DNA from: Mallotus nudiflorus
Lineage: Eukaryota; Streptophyta; Magnoliopsida; Malpighiales; Euphorbiaceae
Direction: 5' to 3'
Assembly (NCBI GenBank): GCA_947683625.1
Contig: CANTUR010000644.1
Location: 1,787,501-1,851,500, forward strand
Length of the DNA stretch: 64,000 nt
The position numbers and the translations under genes are program-made. Positions 12,601-23,109 of this stretch are shown one piece after another. Positions within the stretch are counted from its first letter, which is position 1. Each line of letters begins with the position of its first letter. The notes under the pieces are model-generated. The model saw only the letters and a program-made list of their open reading frames with translations, did no database searches and was not told where the DNA came from.

Positions 12601-14094
12601 TAATTTGTCGAAAAGGTATGATTCACACTCTAAACTGGAATTTAATGGCATTGAATACAAAGAATTTCCTTTTAAAATTTGTTTCACTGTGCGATTGTTC
12701 GAATGAAAAAAATGAGAATGCCATAAAGAAAAAAAGGGTTCCACTACTGTGAAAGCTTAAGGAGGAGGAGGGAAGTGATATAAGCCATGCTTATTCACGC
12801 CTTTTAATAATTCCATTCTTATTCTGTGATCCTTAATGACAAAAAAAAGAAGCCAAAAATTTTAAAAACCAAGAATTATCAGTGCAAAATTTAGAAATAA
12901 AAATTACTGGTTTGGTTATGCTTAGAACATTAAGAGTATTAGGCAATCAAAAAATTTAGAAGGAGAAGAAATTGAAGAATTGCCAATATGAGAAATTTGC
13001 AAACCTTGTCCATTACCAACTAACAGAGGATCAGTACCATGATACAGTTAAGGAAGTGTGAGTGCAGCAATGTTAGGAGTTATGTGAGCAGTGGCTTCAC
13101 TCTTTGCCACCCATGGTGAATTCGGGCGAGGTGTAGCATGATATTGGGAAGAGACCATTATAGCTTGCGATGAAGGGAAGAAAGAACCATTGGGAGCAAC
13201 ATACCTTTGACGGCAATGATCTACGGTATGATTAAGATTACCATAGATTTGACGTGGACCTTGATGGCATTGTGGCGGCTAATAGGATCATGGTGGTCGA
13301 GGCACAATGAACTACCAAGGCTGACACCATAGAGCTGATGGCTATGATTGCTAAGGATGTGGCGAAAAGGAGAGCGTAATAGGGTTGGGCAGTAGAGGTG
13401 GCTTATGAGAAAGGTTCACTAATAGTGGTTCATGAACACTTTTGAGCAACACTTAATAAGCTAGAAAATGGCTATGAAGTTCATCAAAATTGACAGGTTC
13501 ATTTCAAAGATTTAGAGCAGTAATAAGACCAAGATATTTAGCTCCAATGTTGCAGTAGACAATGGCATTAAACTCAACAAAGGTCATTATGCTACCAGCC
13601 AAAGCAAGTTCATTAGAGAGGGATTTTACCTTTTGAAGATATTGAGTGATAGTGAGGTCATTTTTCTTGAGTTCTCGAAGATCAATATTGAGTTAAAGTT
13701 GCTTATTCTGAGAAATAGAGCTGAAAGATTTGGCTAAAGAATTATAAATAGCTTGAGAAGAAGTTAATCCAATGATATAAGGGAAAACATCTTCTAAGAG
13801 AGAAGAAAGAAGTTTAGTTAAAAGCATATGATCTTTTTGAAACCATAGTGCATATTCAAGATTGGGAATAAGAACATGAGGATTAGCATCATTATTGACA
13901 GTTTAAGGAGGAGGAAGGGAGCCATCAACAAAGCTTATTAAATTTTGATAATTTAAGAGGGGAAGGAATTGGGTTTTCCATGCTAAGTAGTTATTATAAT
14001 TGAGTTTAATTGAAAAAGAATGATGAGCAACAATAGGGCTTGAAGAAACAGCATTAAGAAGAGTAATTTGATTGTTGTTGGTATTATTAGCCAT
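9674..14094 (-). pseudogene. Cop2 gag-pol polyprotein, degenerate
   Basis: The start is the ATG at 14094, a few bases after the primer-binding site. The gag N-terminus reads FSIKLNYNNYLAWKTQFLPL, a copia gag signature (13903-14094). Downstream, in shifting frames: gag continuation (about 13400-13900), a protease-region stretch around 12950-13020 (LLVGNGQGLQISHIG), integrase with QNGIVEHK near 12270 and the C-terminal block YKFDFHTTKCVYLGP (11897-12082), reverse transcriptase (about 10300-11350, with an internal tandem duplication), and RNase H ending near 9674 (FNARTKHIELDYYFVHEQIV, LCLLPGHPSACGG). Numerous stops make it a pseudogene. The retained integrase Glu region and full domain order support a once-complete element. 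Confidence 0.88.
10818..11236 (-). repeat. 209-bp tandem duplication within the Cop2 RT region
   Basis: The word CCTTAGGGTTAAGACATGTAG at 10818 recurs as CCTTAGGGTTTAGACATGTAG at 11027, and the matching continues for about 209 bp (AGAGGAAGGCATTGGAAATGTC in both). The copies have diverged, so the duplication is old. It repeats part of the finger/palm coding region of the reverse transcriptase. Confidence 0.9.
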
Positions 14095-14097
14095 GAC

Positions 14098-14110
14098 AAC
14101 TCTAATAGCA
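14098..14110 (-). other. Cop2 primer-binding site (decayed)
   Basis: On minus, TGCTATTAGAGTT immediately follows the 5' LTR end. It aligns with the initiator-tRNA-Met-complementary TGGTATCAGAGC used by Cop3 and Cop4, with a few substitutions. It lies just before the gag ATG. Confidence 0.65.
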
Positions 14111-14266
14111 TGTAAATGCTAATGGTATAAGACGGGTTTTTATGTATTGATATGTAAAAGAGTTACAAGTATATATAGAATACATGGTAAAGAGATAGAG
14201 CTATATCACAACTCTAACTAGGTGATAAATACAATAGCAACTAATACATATCTAATACATACTACA
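14111..14266 (-). repeat. Cop2 5' LTR
   Basis: The 156-bp partner of 9514-9667. Read on minus it starts TGTAGTATG at 14266 and ends CATTTACA at 14111. Confidence 0.88.
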
Positions 14267-14656
14267 ACACATCACACATGTGAGAACAAACCTTTTTTTT
14301 TAACTTTTCAGTATTTTGTCTTGCTTTTAGTGATTGTGAATACTGTAATGATAAGTATTCCTATTTTTTTTGTTGGTTGTTTTCAATTATGTCCCACTAC
14401 ATACCTTTGACGATGTATATAATTATCTGATGTTTGCAAACATTTGTTATATCGAGAGGTAAGCACATCATTCTATTTCATGGTGGAAAGCTACATCTTT
14501 TTAATAATTCTATTTTCATAACATAATATATATTTATAGTTGTTTTGATTGAGTCTCTTATTTTGGTGATGGATGCATTGCATGTGTATGTACAGAGTTT
14601 TGAAGACCTTGGTCCTTATGGAATTGTAATATATTCTAAGCATATGATGCCTAAGG
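14267..14656 (+). repeat. Duplicated segment, second copy, part 2
   Basis: Matches 5800-6175 (CACATGTGAG, then TTGTCTTGCTTTT, CATCATTCTATTTCATGGTGG and GATGGATGCATT in the same order). It ends at the TAAGG target duplication (14652-14656) of the Gyp2 solo LTR. A short extra ATACCTTTGACGATG stretch near 14401 is absent from the other copy. Confidence 0.85.
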
Positions 14657-15280
14657 TGTCACGACCCGAACCCGAGGGCACGTGACCGGCATTAGGGAAT
14701 GGGTACGCATAAGGCCCCCGAAACCCGTAGTAAGCCTAAAGGAAAAGAAAATAAAACCATTCATATTTTAAACTTTAATTAATAACAGAACATATTATCA
14801 AACTGATTTTTTGCAAAGTACATAAATTCAACTGTTTAATAAAAATGTGTTTCAACATCTCATATTATAAATTGAATTTAAATCTTATACATAAGTGTGT
14901 TTCATACAAATAAACTACATAATTATGCTTAAACCATCCAAATTCTTAGTACATATACTACTGCAGCAACCTAGATTAACACACAGTACAACTTACAATG
15001 ACCTACATAAAATAGCCAGTGAAGAAGAAACCCAGCGTGGAGGTAGTCTGAGGTCAAACTCTCAAGCTCCTGAAAAAAAATAAATTGAGGGGAATCAGAC
15101 CTCACTGAGTAAGTCAATAAAAAGAGCTATATAGTTTGAAAACCTTTGAAAACTATATATGTTTATAGTGAAAATAATTTATAATGTATAAGTATAGTTT
15201 TTTTTTTTTTAAATCTCGGTAGAACCCTAAACCCAAAAATCTAAATGGCCAACTGGGCCCACTTATTCCAACTAGACTAC

Positions 15281-15465
15281 CGGTTCCCGAGAGCAAAGGC
15301 ATCAACCGAGGCACCAAGCCGTAGTCATTCACTTAATCCAAATATATGGTACTGGCGGTCCCCGAGAGCTAGGACATCAACCGAGGCACCCATCCTAGTC
15401 CATTATTGACTTTCCAATCACTAGCGGTCCCCGAGAGCAAAGGCTTCCACCGAGGCACCCATCCC
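15281..15465. repeat. Three tandem copies of a 69-75-bp unit in the Gyp2 LTR
   Basis: Units start at 15281, 15356 and 15425, each with CGGTTCCCGAGAGC or CGGTCCCCGAGAGC followed by CCGAGGCACC. The sequence is unusually GC-rich for the window. Confidence 0.88.
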
Positions 15466-17443
15466 AGTTTAATATTCACCAGTCATACAATAATCGGATC
15501 CATCTCTCAATCTCTACCATGTGCACACGGTCCTGGTGAAACCCACCAGGTAGCCCATTCTACCAAAATTTCTCAAAACTGATTTTAAATAAATAAAATG
15601 CGCTTAAATTTTAAATAGTAGCATTAAATTAAATAAATCATATAATAATAACATAAAAATATGAGCGCACGCGTCTTTAAATAAAACACACGTACATATC
15701 ATTTTAGCGACTTACAGGATGAATGCGAAGGTTGACGACCACGCGTCTGCCTCGGTCTCACGGCTTCCGCTCCGAAATGCTCTAAAAGAAAATAATAATT
15801 GACTTTTAAAACATGACTAAGGAATTGAAACCAGCAATCAACAAAATAATAAAATTTCAGACTGACTCGAGGAAGATTGGACAAGACTCGACAGACAGGA
15901 TAACCTAACTAACGGTAGAAATTTTACGAATATCACGTTTTACGAGAAAATCTACCGAAATTTCGACAGAGTCTCCTCTGTAAAACGGACATCTCTCTAC
16001 CAAAGGTAGAGCCAGACCTGCATAGAAAATGCACTTCTAATAACCACAAACACCCACACTCGAGTCGGGCTCCCAAAACTACAATTTGCCCCGACCGAGA
16101 TCACAACTCAAAAAAAATACCGAGAATTAAAAATATTTATTTCTCAAACACACATTTCCCATACACATATACTAAAAATAAATAAAATTATATAAAATCT
16201 CAATTATTCAAAATTAAACAATTAAATTTGCATTCCATCATCAAAATATAAATATAATTATAACCCAAATTAAAACCATTGTAATGTAATATATATATAT
16301 ATATATTATTAGAAATTTAATATTTAAAATTTATACTACTTAAATAAAAATACCAATTAATTTATAAAAATTGTCTAAACCCTTTAAATATTAATAAAAC
16401 TAATTAAAATATATATTTTACCATATTTAGTGTAAAATTACATTTTTTTTACCCCCTAAAATACATACATTACATAATGTGCTATTAATACTAAAAATAA
16501 TTCCTTAAAATTATTTAATCATCCCAAAAATTATTTCCTCAAAATAAACCTTCCTAATATAATTAAAACATACAATCAACCAAAAAATTTTCTCCCAAAA
16601 ATATTATTTAATCTAAAAATCACATTTGGCATAAACTCAAAAATATTTATAAAAATAGTATAAAAATCACAAAAATTATAATTTGAGTTCTAAAATTTAT
16701 AACATTCACTAATAACCTCAATTATTAAAATTTCATAATTTTTTTAACCATAATTTTCAAAATTAGCATAATTACCCATTAAATACCTAAAATTTACATA
16801 AATCTCTAATTAACACCAAAAAATTTCTAAAACCGTAAATAAAATTAATAAACTCAAAAATACTTAACTATATTTAACCTAATCACTAATTACACTTAAG
16901 AATAGAATAAAATCAAGTAATTAAAATGACAAAAATTCAAACAAAATTCTAAAAAATTCAAATAATTCCCAAAAAAAATCCAAATGAGCAATTATCATCC
17001 TCATTACACTAACAACACCCTATATTTAGATAATCAACCAAAAATATTCAAGATCAAGGAAGAAAAAGAAAGGAATTGGGTGAGCATTACTCACCTCCAA
17101 GCTGCCGAGACAGAGAAGGAGCAAGGGCTCACTGTCACCGAAAAATAGGGAGGGTGGAGCAGCTCAAGCAAGGCAACAGCACATGACAGGTGGAGGGAGA
17201 CGAAGCTGGTGGAAGGTGCTATCGTGTGCGCGCAGGGGACCAGAGCTGACTGCTGTGCGAGGAGAAGGAAGTCCTGTCGCGAAGAAGGAGAAGGCAACAG
17301 AAACAGACCGCTCGAAGAAGGTGGCGAGCGCAGGTCCTCTAGTGGAGGTGAGGGTGGCGCCGGTGAAGGGAGTGTCGGTGATGATGGTGAATGAGGGGGG
17401 GGGGGGTGTGAGACAGGAGATGGGTTTTTTCTTCGGGTTCTAA

Positions 17444-17477
17444 TGGGTATATATATATATATACTTTATACTATAAC

Positions 17478-17543
<66 letters not shown>

Positions 17544-17625
17544 CATACATATATATATATGTATCATACAATCTGCCACTATACACACACTTATAACAAT
17601 TTAAACCCTACTTAAATATATCTAT

Positions 17626-17662
<37 letters not shown>

Positions 17663-17706
17663 GACACACATATAGACAATAAATTTAATATAATTTAAAA
17701 TAACAC

Positions 17707-17757
<51 letters not shown>
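17444..17757. repeat. (TA)n, (CA)n and (AAT)n microsatellite cluster
   Basis: A (TA) tract at 17446-17461, a long (TA) tract at about 17484-17537, ACACAC at 17626-17641, (TA) at 17643-17661 and (AAT) at about 17706-17757. All lie in the 5' end of the Gyp2 LTR. Confidence 0.92.
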
Positions 17758-17760
<3 letters not shown>

Positions 17761-17861
17761 TCATAAAATATAATATGATGAAAAGTAATTATTAATAATA
17801 TGATTTGATAAAAAAAAATACCCCTTTTTATTTAAGTAAATATATAGGGTATTACATAAGG

Positions 17862-18112
17862 TTCAAGAAAAGGATTTTTGTAAAGGTTCTTTGGTATACG
17901 TTGCATAATTGATTCATCTTTTATATCCTCTTCTCTTGTTGGCATTTGATGCGAAAACAAAGGAGCAATTGCAGCAACAATAGCTAATTAATAAGAATAA
18001 GATCTTTTTTCTTATTAAGCCTACAAAATCTAGAATAAATTTTTTATGGTGAAACTCATTGAATTTAATTTTCCAATTTGTCAAATTACTAACCAAAAAT
18101 TGTTCTAACTTC
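17862..18112 (+). repeat. Duplicated segment, second copy, part 3
   Basis: Matches 6181-6425 (TTCAAGAAAAGGATTTT, GGTATACGTTGCATAATTG, GGCATTTGATGCGAA). This closes the second copy begun at 8930. Confidence 0.88.
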
Positions 18113-18287
18113 TATCTACCCATAATCGAATAGAAAATGTTAACATAAATAGTAGTAGTAGTAGTAATGATAATAATAATAATTATTATTATTATAATTA
18201 AATTCAACCACTGTAATTAATAAACTAAAAAGAAAAAGTAATTTTCCAATAAATAAAAAATATTTTTAATTTTTTAAAGAGATTGAA

Positions 18288-18440
18288 AATGAACTTGCAT
18301 GTTAAGGTAAATGAACTTGTAAGTGAAGATAAATGAACTTGCAGATGAAAGTTAATAAATACGCAAGTGAAACATGCATGTTCATTAACCTTCACCTGCA
18401 GGTGATAATCAATAAACCTGTAGGTAAAGGTTAATAAACA
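18288..18440. repeat. 22-bp minisatellite with an inverted segment
   Basis: About six imperfect 22-bp units built on AATGAACTTGCAGGTGAAGGT. Three direct units are clear at about 18288-18353. A block near 18378-18411 (ATGTTCATTAACCTTCACCT...) is the same motif in reverse complement, followed by direct units again (AATAAACCTGTAGGTAAAGG at 18411). A further stray unit sits near 18722. Confidence 0.75.
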
Positions 18441-19074
18441 TGCATTATTTAAATAAGGATGATAATACATATTGCTAATAGTGACATGTACAATCCTTCA
18501 ACAATACAAAAAAAATTTCTTCCTTTTTTGCCTAATACAAGGGGGCTATCAACTAGACAAGGTGATTTCAGGAATTTCACCTCCCGTTATAACACTGTAC
18601 CTATTGCCAATTGCAACAATTACCTTTATCCTTTAAATAATAACTATACATATTTTATTTTATGAACATATATTATTTAAATAATGACATATATTTTTTA
18701 ACTAAAAATAAAAAGGTAAGTAAACATACAGGTAAAAGTTTATTTATTATAATTAAAAATAAAAATAAAATAATTTTTTAAAGAATAAAAAATTTATTTT
18801 AACTAAAATCATGAATAAAAAATTACATTCAACCCTAAAATAAAAATAATAACTTTTTGATAAATAAAAAACTTTCGTCATTTCTATTAATTTTTTAAAA
18901 AATTAATTAAAATAAAAAATTACAAACAGTTGCTCTTGGGTGGGTAACTCATATTACTATTCATATTTCTTGTTCACCAAATTCAACGCTGTTGATGTTA
19001 CTTTTTAATTCACCCGTGTAATATAGACAGCCACCATGATATAACTATTGGTTTTGTTTTCTTAAAAAAAAAAA
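18441..19074. other. Intergenic, no recognisable feature
   Basis: AT-rich with poly-A/T runs. A less AT-rich patch at 18535-18620 has a 68-codon open frame (18459-18665, plus) without protein resemblance. A poly-A run at 19063-19078 abuts the start of the gene-repeat homology. Confidence 0.5.
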
Positions 19075-19447
19075 AAAAGCAATGGACAGAGCCAGGAAAC
19101 AAACCCAAGGCACAAGATTGTAAACTAACTAGATAATACTAAAGGCAAATGTGAAAGGAAACAAGCAAAGAGCATGGAACAAATGGATTAAAAGCTAACA
19201 TGAAACAAACACTGTAACCCAACATCAATAAAATAAATTCAGCATCACTATATTGTTTAAACATCAGCCAGAAGTGCTGCAACTAGTAATTTTACTTGTA
19301 AAAATTATGAAAATTTTGAATTCATAATTCTACAATCATCATGCACTGTTATTGATAAACATTTTACTTTTAAATACTACATTTTGAATGGTATGAACTT
19401 CCAATGAGTTGAAAAGTCAGGACATTCAATTAAAAAAAAGAAAAAAA

Positions 19448-19882
19448 CTATGCAATCATAAATTTTGTCTCACGCAAATGTTGTAAAACTTCCAAGTACT
19501 TCTCCTCCATTTTTTTGCTATGTTCGAACTTGAGTGTCTTCCTACTTCTTTTAATGCTAAATTCAAGTTTGGTTATTCTTTCATATTCTTCAACCATGTC
19601 TTTCACCTCTGTCTCAAGCTCCTTTGTCTTCGTTCTCCAAACCTTGTAAGTGTTACTACTCCTAAACTGCTCTTTCAGAATAACACCGTCACCCATATCA
19701 GTTTCGAGAGCAATGAGTTTCTTTAATTCTGAATCTAACATTTTAAAGTGCTTCTGCAGATTCTCCAAGTAATAGTGTTTTTGTTCCTTACGAGCCTTTA
19801 TATCTTGCGATATTTTGTATCCGAGGGTAGCAGTTGCGGCTGCTGCAGAAACTCCCTCACTTGAAATACCAGAATCAGCCAT
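19448..19882 (-). CDS. Coiled-coil-only protein, NLR N-terminus-like, copy A
   Basis: A single-exon ORF of 144 residues. The ATG at 19882 is chosen because it matches the ATG of the paralogue; the two upstream codons in frame contain no ATG. The protein is Lys/Glu-rich and mostly helical: an Ala-rich N-terminus (residues 11-20), then coiled-coil stretches at about 39-63 (LENLQKHFKMLDSELKKLIA), 81-110 (KTKELETEVKDMVEEYERI) and 122-141 (MEEKYLEVLQHLRETKF). This layout resembles the coiled coil of RPS2/RPS5-type CC-NBS-LRR proteins, where a motif like the last one comes just before the NB-ARC. Here a stop follows at once and no P-loop or LRR code is found downstream. I infer a truncated resistance-gene derivative or small coiled-coil protein of unknown activity. 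No signal peptide or membrane segment is seen. Confidence 0.6.
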   Translation of the reverse strand: MADSGISSEGVSAAAATATLGYKISQDIKARKEQKHYYLENLQKHFKMLDSELKKLIALETDMGDGVILKEQFRSSNTYKVWRTKTKELETEVKDMVEEYERITKLEFSIKRSRKTLKFEHSKKMEEKYLEVLQHLRETKFMIA

Positions 19883-19892
19883 TGCCAAATCT

Positions 19893-20015
19893 CTGTACCA
19901 ACGTAAACGTACAGAGAAAAAAAAAAGATTCTTTTAAGAATTATGTACTTCAACTGATGAGTTAAAGATAAACAGGGAAAGAGAAGGTAGCAAAGGTAGA
20001 GTGAAATCAGGTACC
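19893..20015 (-). other. Possible 5'-UTR intron of coiled-coil gene A
   Basis: On minus, AACTAAG|GTACCTGATTT (donor at 20015) and TTGGTACAG|AGATTTGG (acceptor at 19893) would remove 123 bases just before the ATG. A T-rich run (about 19917-19928) precedes the acceptor. The same donor and acceptor words occur upstream of copy B. Inferred from splice consensus only. Confidence 0.35.
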
Positions 20016-20700
20016 TTAGTTATATTACTGTGTGCGTTCTCTGGATCTCCAATGGTGGAGACCTACGATCCACACAGAATTTATAGAATTAGCGAGTATG
20101 TACACGCTTGACTCAGTCCACGTACACGTTTTTTTTTCTTTAGTGATTTCTGTCAATAATTAAAATATTTATACCGAATACTTAAATAAATAGTGCATAT
20201 ACTATATGTGAGAGAATAGTCTAGTCTAGTGCTATTTTTTAATTATTTGTTATAAAATTTTAAGAAATAGTTAAAAATAAAAGTGTCAGATATCAAAATT
20301 TGTCCTAAATCACAACATTTATGTTTTTAATTTCTATATATTTTACATAGGCATTTTATTTCTTTTTCACCCATCACATTAAATTGCAGTTTAATTGAAA
20401 TGTGTTGATTCTATGAAGACTTTAAAAGAACCTAATTTTATTTTGAAATTTTATATTACAAACAAAGAAAAAATGTCAGATCATGGTGATACTCGTCTCT
20501 TAAAATACAAATTGATAGGAACCTATAAAATTACATTGTGACTAGTCGTTCAAACTTGTCAATGGTGCATGAATATCAATCCATTTACGACTTGTATGTT
20601 TGAATTGTAAGGATAAGAATTATATCAATCTCTACCCTTTTCTGCCCAACTTGCTTGCTAAGTGGTGTGTGGAAGACTTTGTTTTTTTGTAACATGCGGA

Positions 20701-22596
20701 TGGAGCGATGACTCCATGTAGTTCCCTAGCAGTTTCGGTGGTGTGCTGTAGAATGAATATAAACAAACAAGGGCTTCTTGGGGCCCACACCATTATTGAC
20801 ATAGGATTTTTTTTTTCTTATTTTGATTTGGCCGAGAACAAGTTGAGTTGGTGATTCATTTTACATGTAATTACATAATTTCTGTATATATTCTAACATA
20901 TAATTACATAATTTCTGTATATATTATTGTTGAATAAATATAATTTTATTAGTGAGTAAGTAATAAATTAATAGCTTATCTCCAAAGATAGCCTAAAGTG
21001 TAGGATTCGAATGTTATCATAGTTGGTTTAAAAGTGAGGTTTACCCTCTAATGTGAAATCCATCAATACTTAGATATATGATTTCCTTGCACACAGACAT
21101 TTGGTTTTGGCATTCTTAATTTGGTGTTATTATTTTTTGAACTCTTTATCGTATTAGTTTTAGGTTTAGGGTGGAGTTTTTTTTATCACTTGGGGCATTC
21201 CCAAGTGGTTTTTCTCCTCAAATTATTTAATAAAAGATTTATCTATTTACCAATGAAAATGTAATACTAAAAATTACTTTGCACTATAATGTGTATTGTA
21301 TTCAGTTTAACTATTTTGAATCAACCATTATTTGCCAAATAAAAAATATCTAACCATTCGCTTACTAATTTTCTTTTTAAATAACTATGTTACAGTAAAA
21401 TAACAATATTTTCTTTTTCAATATAATTATGATTTATAATTAAAATAATAATAAATTTCAAGATGACTTTCGTTTAATGCATGTGACAATAATTAACTAG
21501 TAATTTTAATGAGTAAAAAAATTACAAAATTTTCAAAATGGCATTTGTTGGTTTTTAAAAAAAAAGATAAATGTGTCCAAGCTTTTTAATATTTATTATT
21601 TTGGTGTTTGAGTTATTTTTTTTTTTATATAGTCAACTATCTAAATTAGCAAAATAAAATTTAAAAATAGTATATTGAGCATATTTATTAAAGTGTTTAT
21701 ATGTTTTATTTTAAATAATAAATTAATTTAAACACTCTTCTTTTATATTAGATTTCATTTTTCTTTTTTATTCTAATTTTTGAAAATTATTAAACATAAA
21801 TTTTTTTATTTATCGAACTAAACTAGACAAATTAAATGTTATTTTATTTTTATTTTATTAATTTAGTGGTTAAATTTCATGATTTTAATCAAATTTAATT
21901 TTTATTTATAGAAAAGAATTAATTTAGTTTGTTATTTTTATTTATTAATTATAATAAGCAAACCTTTACTTTCAATTTTATTTTAGTTAAATTGTATTTT
22001 TCTTTTCACTCTTTTCAAATAAATTTAAAAAGTTAAATATTTTTATTTTAGTTTTATTTTTCAATAATAACGGTTTAATTTTTATTTTATTTTATTTTAA
22101 TGATATTTAATATATTTTTTTTATAAATTTAATAAATATGAGTAAAAAAAACTTTTTGAAAATGAAACAATTAGAAAATAAAATCTAATATTAGAAAAGG
22201 TCATTGAAGTCAACCTACTAAGACACATAAACATTAAAACTTGTAAAACTTACTAAAGACACTATTTTTTACCAATTGTGAAAAAAATAATTCACCAAAA
22301 TAATATAAATTTTTAAATTCTGAAATAATTTATACATGGGATAATAACATTTGTAGTCCTAATACTTATATTGTTTTTTCAATTACGTACTATAAAAAAT
22401 ATTCTTTACAATCAAGTTCTATAAGTTTAAAAAAGTATTTTTTAGTCATATCTATTAGTCAACCATTAAAATTAAATTTATTTTTTACATTTTAATTTTT
22501 AAAATTTCAAATGTTTTATATTTTAAATAAATTGTTTTATTTTTATTTAAAATTTATTACATTATTTAATTTTTATAATAACTATATTAATTCATT
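20701..22596. other. Intergenic AT-rich spacer
   Basis: No coding sequence. The first 150 bases belong to a block shared with 25350-25470. A 34-bp direct repeat (AATTACATAATTTCTGTATA at 20870 and 20903) follows. The block near 20930-21075 (GTGTAGGATTCGAATG, CCATCAATACTTAGAT) recurs in decayed form at 49120-49280. From 21250 to 22596 there is only AT-rich sequence with poly-T and TTTTATTT words. Confidence 0.6.
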
Positions 22597-23027
22597 AAAA
22601 ATAATATCAAAAAATTAAAAATACTTCTTCTTTAAAATTATTAGTTGCATTAACAATGACAAATAAAATTAATTATTATTTTAATTATTATTAAATAAAT
22701 AATTTTAATAAATATATCATATATGAATAAATTCTATTATATTTAAATAAATTCAATTAGTTTTGTCAACACTATAATTTATGTATAATTTCAAAAAACT
22801 GTTGAATTCAATTATATTTAAATTAGATATTATATTTCTTTAAATTAAGCTATTTGGTAAAAATATGTTCACTTATTTAATTGGTAACATATTTATTATA
22901 AAAAATCTATATTAAAGAAATATTTTTTTAAAAATAGTCTATTTTAAATTTAATTGAGTATAAAAATTATTTAAAATATAACACAAATTATAACATTGAC
23001 AAAATTGATTGAGTTTTATTCATATAC
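22597..23027 (+). repeat. Dispersed AT-rich repeat, copy 2
   Basis: Second copy of 1-410, starting with AATAATATCAAAAAATTAAA and ending near TTGAGTTTTATTCATATA. It abuts the second gene-repeat unit. Confidence 0.72.
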
Positions 23028-23109
23028 AGTTAAATATAAATGTACTGATCCTAAGAAGAATTAAAAAGAATTTAATTTTATTTTGGTGTTTTGTTTTCTT
23101 CCCTTTTAA

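Larger units (their letters stand above)
9514..14266 (-). mobile_element. Cop2: full-length, dead Ty1/copia element (4.75 kb)
   Basis: Two short LTRs (14111-14266 as 5', 9514-9667 as 3') enclose a minus-strand gag-pol in copia order (gag, protease, integrase, RT, RNase H). The LTR begins TGTAGTATG and ends CATTTACA. It interrupts the duplicated segment also seen intact at 5225-6435. No clean 5-bp target duplication remains: the flanks read CATAA on the left and ACACA on the right. Many stops and frameshifts are present. Confidence 0.9.
14657..17856 (-). mobile_element. Gyp2: Ty3/gypsy solo LTR (3.2 kb), TSD TAAGG
   Basis: On the plus strand it runs from TGTCACGACCCGAACCCGAG to GGGTATTACA, so on minus it starts TGTAATACCC and ends GGTCGTGACA. 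It is flanked by perfect TAAGG copies at 14652-14656 and 17857-17861. The paralogous site near 6176 is empty, which proves the insertion. It is alignable with Gyp1 in parts: the block around 15915-16015 corresponds to 3010-3090. It carries a three-copy tandem repeat (15281-15462), a GC-rich stretch (17090-17430) and (TA)n/(AAT)n tracts (17444-17757). The 86-codon open frame at 17183-17443 is LTR sequence with no protein resemblance. Confidence 0.93.
19075..20700. repeat. Gene-repeat unit 1 (coiled-coil gene plus flanks)
   Basis: Sequence from GCAATGGACAGA (19078) through the gene, its upstream region (AATTAGCGAGTATGTAC, ACACGCTTGACTCAGTCCAC) and a downstream block (AGGAACCTATAAAATTACATTG, CAATCTCTACCC) recurs in the same order from 23127 to about 25110. 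The segment near 20660-20850 (TGTGTGGAAGACTTTG, GATGGAGCGATG) recurs at 25350-25470. Confidence 0.85.

Noticed and set aside
9509..14271. Target-site duplication for Cop2
   Set aside because: The flanks CATAA and ACACA do not match. Aligning with the intact paralogue places the insertion near CAT|CACACATG, but no clean 5-bp repeat remains.
15281..15465. Regularly spaced repeats resembling a CRISPR array
   Set aside because: Only three units, directly abutting with diverged sequence between short cores, in a eukaryotic LTR. The same goes for the 22-bp units at 18288.
17183..17443. 86-codon GC-richer ORF on plus
   Set aside because: It lies inside the Gyp2 solo LTR, with no recognisable domain. 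Overlapping frames exist on both strands, as expected from local GC content.
19080..19447. Possible NB-ARC exon downstream of coiled-coil gene A
   Set aside because: I read the minus strand for P-loop (GxxGxGK[ST]), RNBS or GLPL motifs and found none. The region is A/T-rich 3' flank conserved in the paralogue.
19520..19726. Plus-strand ORF opposite coiled-coil gene A (and 23569-23775 opposite gene B)
   Set aside because: It is a shadow of the real minus-strand gene. Its conservation follows from the gene's own conservation.
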